Assembly (NCBI GenBank): GCA_003219415.1 | Contig: QHOS01000027.1 | Span: 1-36,802 of the forward strand | Length of the DNA: 36,802 nt | Direction: 5' to 3' | Source: Verrucomicrobiota bacterium | GTDB taxonomy: Bacteria; Verrucomicrobiota; Verrucomicrobiia; Chthoniobacterales; UBA10450 | Shown: one piece after another, positions 33,122 through 36,802 of the stretch | How positions within the stretch are numbered: the stretch's first letter is position 1 | Layout of the letters: the number at the start of each line of letters is the position of its first letter | Notes under the pieces: generated by a model | The model's database searches: none | What the model was told of the DNA's origin: nothing | The model's input: the letters and a program-made list of their open reading frames with translations, nothing else | Made by a program: the position numbers and the translations under genes

Positions 33122-33598
33122 TTAGCTCGCCGGCGCTTTGTGCCACGTGCCGTTCTCTTCTTTCCAATTGTAAAGCGGCTTGCCGTCGATCTTGTGAACC
33201 GACGTCTCGGTGACTTTCATTTTGCCCGGCTGTCCAGTTAAGAAGAAGTCGATGTCGTACGTTTTTCCATCGGTAGCTTTCATATCGACGCAGGCAAAGT
33301 ACTTGCCTCCACCGAGATCCTGCAGGCGATCATCGTGTACTTTTACCAAATCGAGCGCGAGATCTTGGCCCTCGTGATTGACGTGAAATTTCCCGTCAGG
33401 GCTCTTTTTGCTTTTCGCGTCGATATTTGTCTTGATGCCGGCAGAGATATCGGTCGTGCTGACTTGTTTTGCCTCCGTACCTTGTTTTGGATGCTCGGTG
33501 GTCTTTTGGGGATGCTCCGGATGTTCCTGGGGAAAAACCAGCGCTGCTGGTGCGAAGACCAGTGCAATAGCTGCCGTGATAATAAGTCTTAAGATCAT
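33122..33598 (-). CDS. Small exported protein with His/Pro-rich N-terminus, unknown
   Basis: A 158-residue protein. Signal peptide (about 1-22), then a His/Pro/Lys-rich linker (QEHPEHPQKTTEHPKQ) that could bind metal, then a compact domain (about 60-155) with KFHVNHEGQDLALDLVKVH, YFACVDMKATDGKTYDIDFF and a final WKEENGTWHK. I do not recognise the family. GGAGG lies seven bases before the ATG. It precedes the transglutaminase-like gene by 24 bases, so an exported two-protein unit is likely. Confidence 0.8.
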   Translation of the reverse strand: MILRLIITAAIALVFAPAALVFPQEHPEHPQKTTEHPKQGTEAKQVSTTDISAGIKTNIDAKSKKSPDGKFHVNHEGQDLALDLVKVHDDRLQDLGGGKYFACVDMKATDGKTYDIDFFLTGQPGKMKVTETSVHKIDGKPLYNWKEENGTWHKAPAS

Positions 33599-33748
33599 AT
33601 GAATTCCTCCGTTTTCGCTTCGTTTGTTGATAGTTGCATGGATGCTTCGCTAGCTTTCTGGCCTTGTGGCTGAGACAGCAGGGAGGTTCCTACTTCTACT
33701 GGTTGCGAGAGGCATCACGCAGCCGTTTTATTCCTCGGATTAATCTCC

Positions 33749-34474
33749 GTGGACCAATTGGTGAAAAGTACTCAAACGAAGGTCTCGATTATTGTCCCGG
33801 TCTTTAATGAGGCGGTACTTATACGACCATTTCTTCAGCATTTGCGGGACCGAGCGGCAGAAGCGGAAATTATTGTCGCCGACGGCGGAAGCACCGATGA
33901 CACAGCTGATCTCAGTGTGGGCTTTTGCGATCAACTCGTCCGGAGTGAACCCAATCGGGCCGTGCAAATGAATGCTGGGGCACGTGCCGCACATGGCAAC
34001 ATTCTTTGGTTTGTCCATGTCGATGCTGAAGTTCCGCGGGGATGTTTGCACGAGATCGAGCAGATCATGAATGAGCCGAAGGTCGCGGGAGGTTTTTTTC
34101 GAATTCGTCTGCCGCGAAGCTCCATTTATCGATTGACGGACGGCTTTGCGCATTATGCCGGGATCTTGCTGCGAATGCGATGTGGTGACCATGGGCTATT
34201 CTGTCGGCGCACGGCGTTCGTGCACGTTGGTGGCTTTCCAGAAGTGCCCCTAATGGAAGACGTGGAGTTTTTTCGCCTGCTTCGGCGGCGCGGGCGCGTG
34301 ATATGCAGCCAGAAGCGGATCTTGACGAGCCCGCGACGCTATGAAGCTATTGGACGGGTGCGTTTGACTCTGGCTTACGGATTGATCGCAATGCTTTACA
34401 TTTTCGGTATCCCGCTGTCGAAGCTTGCGTCGCTCTATCGGCGCGTGTGCTGCAAACCGTGTAACCAGAGCTGA
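33749..34474 (+). CDS. Family 2 glycosyltransferase, TIGR04283-like
   Basis: A 241-residue GT-A enzyme: VSIIVPVFNEA at the N-terminus, IIVADGGSTDDT for the nucleotide site, and the metal motif VHVDAE. GDHGLFCRRTAFVHVGGFPE and LMEDVEFFRLLRRRG match the subgroup named rSAM/selenodomain-associated transferase 2, which fits the ArsS-like gene 2.7 kb away. It ends in a hydrophobic segment (about 212-228). A role in arsenosugar or another small glycoside is inferred from that association. The start is GTG 33749; GTG 33761 is possible. The 150-base region before it is divergent and shows no obvious element. Confidence 0.88.
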   Translation: MDQLVKSTQTKVSIIVPVFNEAVLIRPFLQHLRDRAAEAEIIVADGGSTDDTADLSVGFCDQLVRSEPNRAVQMNAGARAAHGNILWFVHVDAEVPRGCLHEIEQIMNEPKVAGGFFRIRLPRSSIYRLTDGFAHYAGILLRMRCGDHGLFCRRTAFVHVGGFPEVPLMEDVEFFRLLRRRGRVICSQKRILTSPRRYEAIGRVRLTLAYGLIAMLYIFGIPLSKLASLYRRVCCKPCNQS

Positions 34475-34496
34475 CGGAATCGCGTACTGTCGCGTG

Positions 34497-34529
34497 GAGG
34501 CGGCCCGATGCGCCCGGTGAGGGCGCCTC
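34497..34529 (+). terminator. Terminator-like hairpin after the glycosyltransferase gene
   Basis: GAGGCGGCCC (34497-34506) pairs with GGGCGCCTC (34521-34529) with one bulged G over a 14-base loop; ATCCGTTTTCT follows. Position 22 bases past the stop fits factor-independent termination. Confidence 0.55.
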
Positions 34530-34575
34530 ATCCGTTTTCTATGTACAGGGAAAACAAATCAAAAAGGAGGCAGTC

Positions 34576-34947
34576 ATGAAAATAATGAGCCTGATTATTA
34601 CTTTGGTCGCGACGACGGCGCTCATTGCTCTTGGACAGGAAGGGACTGTGGAAGAGGTGAAGCACGGAGCGAAAAAAACAGGAGAGACAGTTAAAAACGG
34701 GCTTGAAACTGCGGGCAAAAAAACCAAGGAAGCTGCTGAAACAGTCGGAGAGAAAACGAAAGAAACGGCCCAGACCGTTGGCAGAAAGACCAAGGAAACC
34801 GCCCAAACCATCGGCGGGAAAACGAGGGAAAGTACGAGTTCGACTCACCGAAAATCCAAAAAAACATCGAGGAAGACCAAGGCAGAAACCAGCGAGCAAC
34901 AATCGACAAATCAGACGCCTAATACGCCAAGCCCCACCGATCGTTAG
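34576..34947 (+). CDS. Small exported protein with 11-residue Lys/Thr/Glu repeats (LEA-like)
   Basis: A 123-residue protein with a signal peptide (1-20). Residues about 33-89 are tandem 11-residue units of the form KTKExAxTVGx (KTKEAAETVGE, KTKETAQTVGR, KTKETAQTIGG), a period that forms amphipathic helix as in group 3 LEA desiccation proteins. The C-terminus is a basic, then Ser/Thr/Pro-rich tail. A role in protecting envelope proteins under drying or ionic stress is suggested by pattern only. AAGGAGG lies six bases before the ATG, so translation should be strong. It is a lone gene between two hairpins. Confidence 0.8.
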   Translation: MKIMSLIITLVATTALIALGQEGTVEEVKHGAKKTGETVKNGLETAGKKTKEAAETVGEKTKETAQTVGRKTKETAQTIGGKTRESTSSTHRKSKKTSRKTKAETSEQQSTNQTPNTPSPTDR

Positions 34948-35011
34948 AATCGAGCTCGCCTATTCCACTCGCGCACTGGGCCACGTGAGGTTCCGCTCTC
35001 ATCAGCTCGGG

Positions 35012-35132
35012 GATGTTGAGCCCTTCGGCTTTGCTCAGGACAGGCTGCGCGAAACATCTCTGACAGCGTTGCTGGCCGTCATAGCTGAAACAATCTGAGA
35101 TTCTTCTCCCGCGACTGCGGGATCAGAATGAC
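35012..35132. repeat. Hairpin repeat element, copy 3 (before pdxJ)
   Basis: GATGTTGAGC...GCGAAACATCTC on the left and CTGAGATTCTTC...TCAGAATGAC on the right follow the same order as the reverse complement of the 14393-14483 element, but each arm has an insert: CCCTTCGGCTTTGCTCAGGA on the left and the small hairpin TCCCGC-GACT-GCGGGA (35107-35122) on the right. It occupies most of the 281-base spacer 34948-35228, which holds no gene. Confidence 0.6.
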
Positions 35133-35228
35133 AACGGTGGTTTACAACTTTGTTCGTTTCTGACTTGCTCAGGCTGATTGAGTGAGTCCTATTTGGCCGC
35201 GATTAGTTCGCGAAATTTTCCGAGTCAA

Positions 35229-35981
35229 ATGAGCGGTCTGCGCCTGGGCGTCAACATCGATCACGTAGCAACGCTGCGGCAGGCGCGGTATGCGACGATG
35301 CCGGAATCCAAAAACGCGGAGCCTGATCCACTCGTCGCCGCGCGAATGTGTGAGCGAGCAGGGGCCGGAGGGATCGTGGCTCATTTGCGTGCCGATCGCC
35401 GCCACATCCAAGACCGAGATATCGAGCGGCTGCGCCAGAATATCATGACCAAACTAAATCTGGAGATGGGCAATACGGAGGAGATTATCGATATTGTGCT
35501 TCGGATTGTGCCGGATGAAGTCTGTCTTGTTCCGGAGAAACGCGAGGAGATCACCACCGAAGGCGGACTCGATGTCATCGCAAATCGCAAGACATTGGAA
35601 CCGACGGTGAAACGGCTTCAAACTTCTGGCATTAAAGTCAGCTTGTTTATCGATCCCACGTTGGAGCAAGTCGATGCGGCAGCCGAGCTAGGCGTGGAAA
35701 TGGTCGAACTACATACCGGGAGCTTGGCCAACGCGTTTACGGAAAAGATCCAAAAAGAAGAACTGGAACAACTGCGGGCCGCCGCGCGCGCCGCGGCCGA
35801 GTCACATCTTCAGGTCAACGCCGGTCATGGAATCAATTACAAAAATATCGAGCTCGTCCATCAGGTTCCGTGTTTGACGGAGCTTAATATTGGTCACTCC
35901 ATCGTATCGCGGGCCGTCTGGGTCGGGCTTGAAACTGCGATAAAAGAAATGCTCGCGGCGATGAAAAATTATCCGGGATGA
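35229..35981 (+). CDS. pdxJ: Pyridoxine 5'-phosphate synthase
   Basis: A 250-residue TIM-barrel enzyme that joins 1-deoxyxylulose 5-phosphate and aminoacetone phosphate to make pyridoxine phosphate. Landmarks: GVNIDHVATLRQAR (7-20), GIVAHLRADRRHIQDRD (48-64), MVELHTGSLANAF and VNAGHGINY. In the second motif the residue after HLR is Ala where Glu is usual; effect unknown. ATG 35229 was chosen because the family starts just before RLGVNIDH; the frame is open back to TTG 35178. The stop overlaps the acpS start, so the two are coupled. Confidence 0.96.
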   Translation: MSGLRLGVNIDHVATLRQARYATMPESKNAEPDPLVAARMCERAGAGGIVAHLRADRRHIQDRDIERLRQNIMTKLNLEMGNTEEIIDIVLRIVPDEVCLVPEKREEITTEGGLDVIANRKTLEPTVKRLQTSGIKVSLFIDPTLEQVDAAAELGVEMVELHTGSLANAFTEKIQKEELEQLRAAARAAAESHLQVNAGHGINYKNIELVHQVPCLTELNIGHSIVSRAVWVGLETAIKEMLAAMKNYPG

Positions 35982-36367
35982 GCGTGATCGGTACAGGCGT
36001 CGATCTAGTCGAGTGCGCGCGGATCCAGCGATCCATCGATCGATTTGGCGATCGTTTTCTCCAACGTGTTTTCACCGACGGCGAGATTGAATACTCGATG
36101 TCGATGAAATTCCCGGCGCGTCATCTGGCTGCGCGTTTCGCGGCAAAAGAGGCTGTTTCCAAGGCATTCGGCACCGGCATCGGCAAAGCAATCGGTTGGC
36201 GCAACATCGACATCCAGAAAAAGCCGAGCGGCGAACCATTTCTCGTTTTCTCCGGACCGGCCAACGAACTCGCCACACGACGCGGAGTCACTGCCGCACT
36301 CGTTACGCTTAGTCATACCGAGCATCACGCAGTCGCATGTGTCGTTCTGGAAGGTACGCCTTCTTAG
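35978..36367 (+). CDS. acpS: Holo-[acyl-carrier-protein] synthase
   Basis: A 129-residue phosphopantetheinyl transferase that activates acyl carrier protein from coenzyme A. Metal-binding D9 (GTGVDLVE) and E58 (RFAAKEAVSKAFG) are at the usual spacing, with GWRNIDI and TLSHTEHHAVA following. Length is normal. The start codon overlaps the pdxJ stop as ATGA, a pairing of pdxJ and acpS that is common in bacteria. Confidence 0.96.
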   Translation: MSVIGTGVDLVECARIQRSIDRFGDRFLQRVFTDGEIEYSMSMKFPARHLAARFAAKEAVSKAFGTGIGKAIGWRNIDIQKKPSGEPFLVFSGPANELATRRGVTAALVTLSHTEHHAVACVVLEGTPS

Positions 36368-36434
36368 CCGGGACAGAAGAATTACTAGGCGTGAAAATGG
36401 TCTCAATAGAGGACGATCACTGCCAGGCCCCTTC

Positions 36435-36802
36435 ATGAGCCGACACGCCATCCGCATCGCGCTTGTCATCGTCGCTTTCGGCGCAGCCGCCGCCATTGCG
36501 ATTGGCGATATCGCGCACCGGGCCGCGGCGCGCCGGCTGCGTGAGGCGATTCTTGCGGAGCTTCAGCCGGTCGTCTTGAAGAATTGTACGTTGAAGCGCT
36601 TCGGCAGCGCCAACGATGGCGGATACCTGATGTGCGAGAATCTGATCGAGCCGCTCGATGCAGCATACTCGTACGGCGTTGGTAGCAACGACGATTGGGG
36701 ATGTGAACTGTCGCGCCGCTATCACGTGCCGGTCCATCAGTACGACTGTTTTGATCCTGCACGTCCGACCTGTGACGGTGGCACGTTCGTGTTTCACAAC
36801 GA
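36435..36802 (+). CDS. Putative membrane-anchored FkbM/METTL24-like methyltransferase, 5' part
   Basis: The frame from ATG 36435 stays open to the window end (122 residues seen). A hydrophobic N-terminal segment (about 6-24) is a signal anchor. Then LKRFGSANDGGYLM, YSYGVGSNDDWGCEL and VHQYDCFDP resemble the DGGY, GxG and D motifs at the S-adenosylmethionine site of FkbM/METTL24-like proteins; this is pattern recognition, not certain. The gene runs off the window. Base composition appears more G+C-rich than its neighbours. Confidence 0.55.
   Translation, partial: MSRHAIRIALVIVAFGAAAAIAIGDIAHRAAARRLREAILAELQPVVLKNCTLKRFGSANDGGYLMCENLIEPLDAAYSYGVGSNDDWGCELSRRYHVPVHQYDCFDPARPTCDGGTFVFHN

Noticed and set aside
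34703-35098. 131-codon plus-strand frame ending in FGFAQDRLRE
   Set aside because: Out-of-phase reading of the LEA-like gene that continues into the hairpin repeat; the ending is translated repeat text.

Overview
The window reads as a chromosomal stretch of a Gram-negative, probably soil-dwelling, member of the Verrucomicrobiota (Spartobacteria/Chthoniobacterales-like). This placement is an inference from gene content: a sigma-factor/Ser-Thr-kinase pair, a large TonB-dependent receptor, a complete moxR-DUF58-bat operon with fused BatB-BatC, a one-chain 2-oxoacid dehydrogenase and an ArsS-type radical SAM protein. No single marker proves it. No rRNA, tRNA, CRISPR array, transposase or phage gene was seen.

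Layout. 1-7492 (+): tail of a CstA carbon-starvation/peptide or pyruvate transporter, an ECF-like sigma factor, a transmembrane Ser/Thr kinase with TolB-like and TPR parts, and a TonB-dependent receptor; the middle two look like a signalling pair. 7493-8470: a repeat-bearing spacer and a small exported protein. 8471-18548 (-): a nitrilase-family amidase at the end of a long operon reading moxR, a four-helix-bundle (S23/IVP-like) gene, DUF58, a DUF4381-like protein, batA, batB-batC fusion, batD, batE-like. This is the envelope-stress 'aerotolerance' module of a MoxR AAA+ ATPase and VWA-domain membrane proteins. 18694-21549 (+): a GT-C membrane protein fused to TPRs. 21554-24266 (-): der, pgsA and a DJ-1/PfpI protein. 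24414-27530 (-): a single chain carrying E1-alpha, E1-beta, lipoyl and E2 acyltransferase domains. 27593-30028 (+): threonine synthase and aspartokinase. 30055-33598 (-): ArsS-like radical SAM protein, fatty acid hydroxylase/sterol desaturase-like protein, exported transglutaminase-like protein, small exported protein. 33749-36802 (+): a family-2 glycosyltransferase, an LEA-like repeat protein, pdxJ, acpS and the start of a putative methyltransferase.

The most striking non-gene feature is how many spacers carry short inverted-repeat elements of several unrelated sequence families. Within the bat operon these sit at several gene junctions, and two invade or abut coding starts. The best candidate for an undescribed system is the S23-like gene between moxR and DUF58. 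It is enclosed by a perfect 26-bp inverted repeat, an arrangement reminiscent of 23S rRNA intervening sequences but placed inside a protein-coding operon. A second is a pair of matching palindromic segments inserted in frame on both sides of the lipoyl domain of the fused dehydrogenase.
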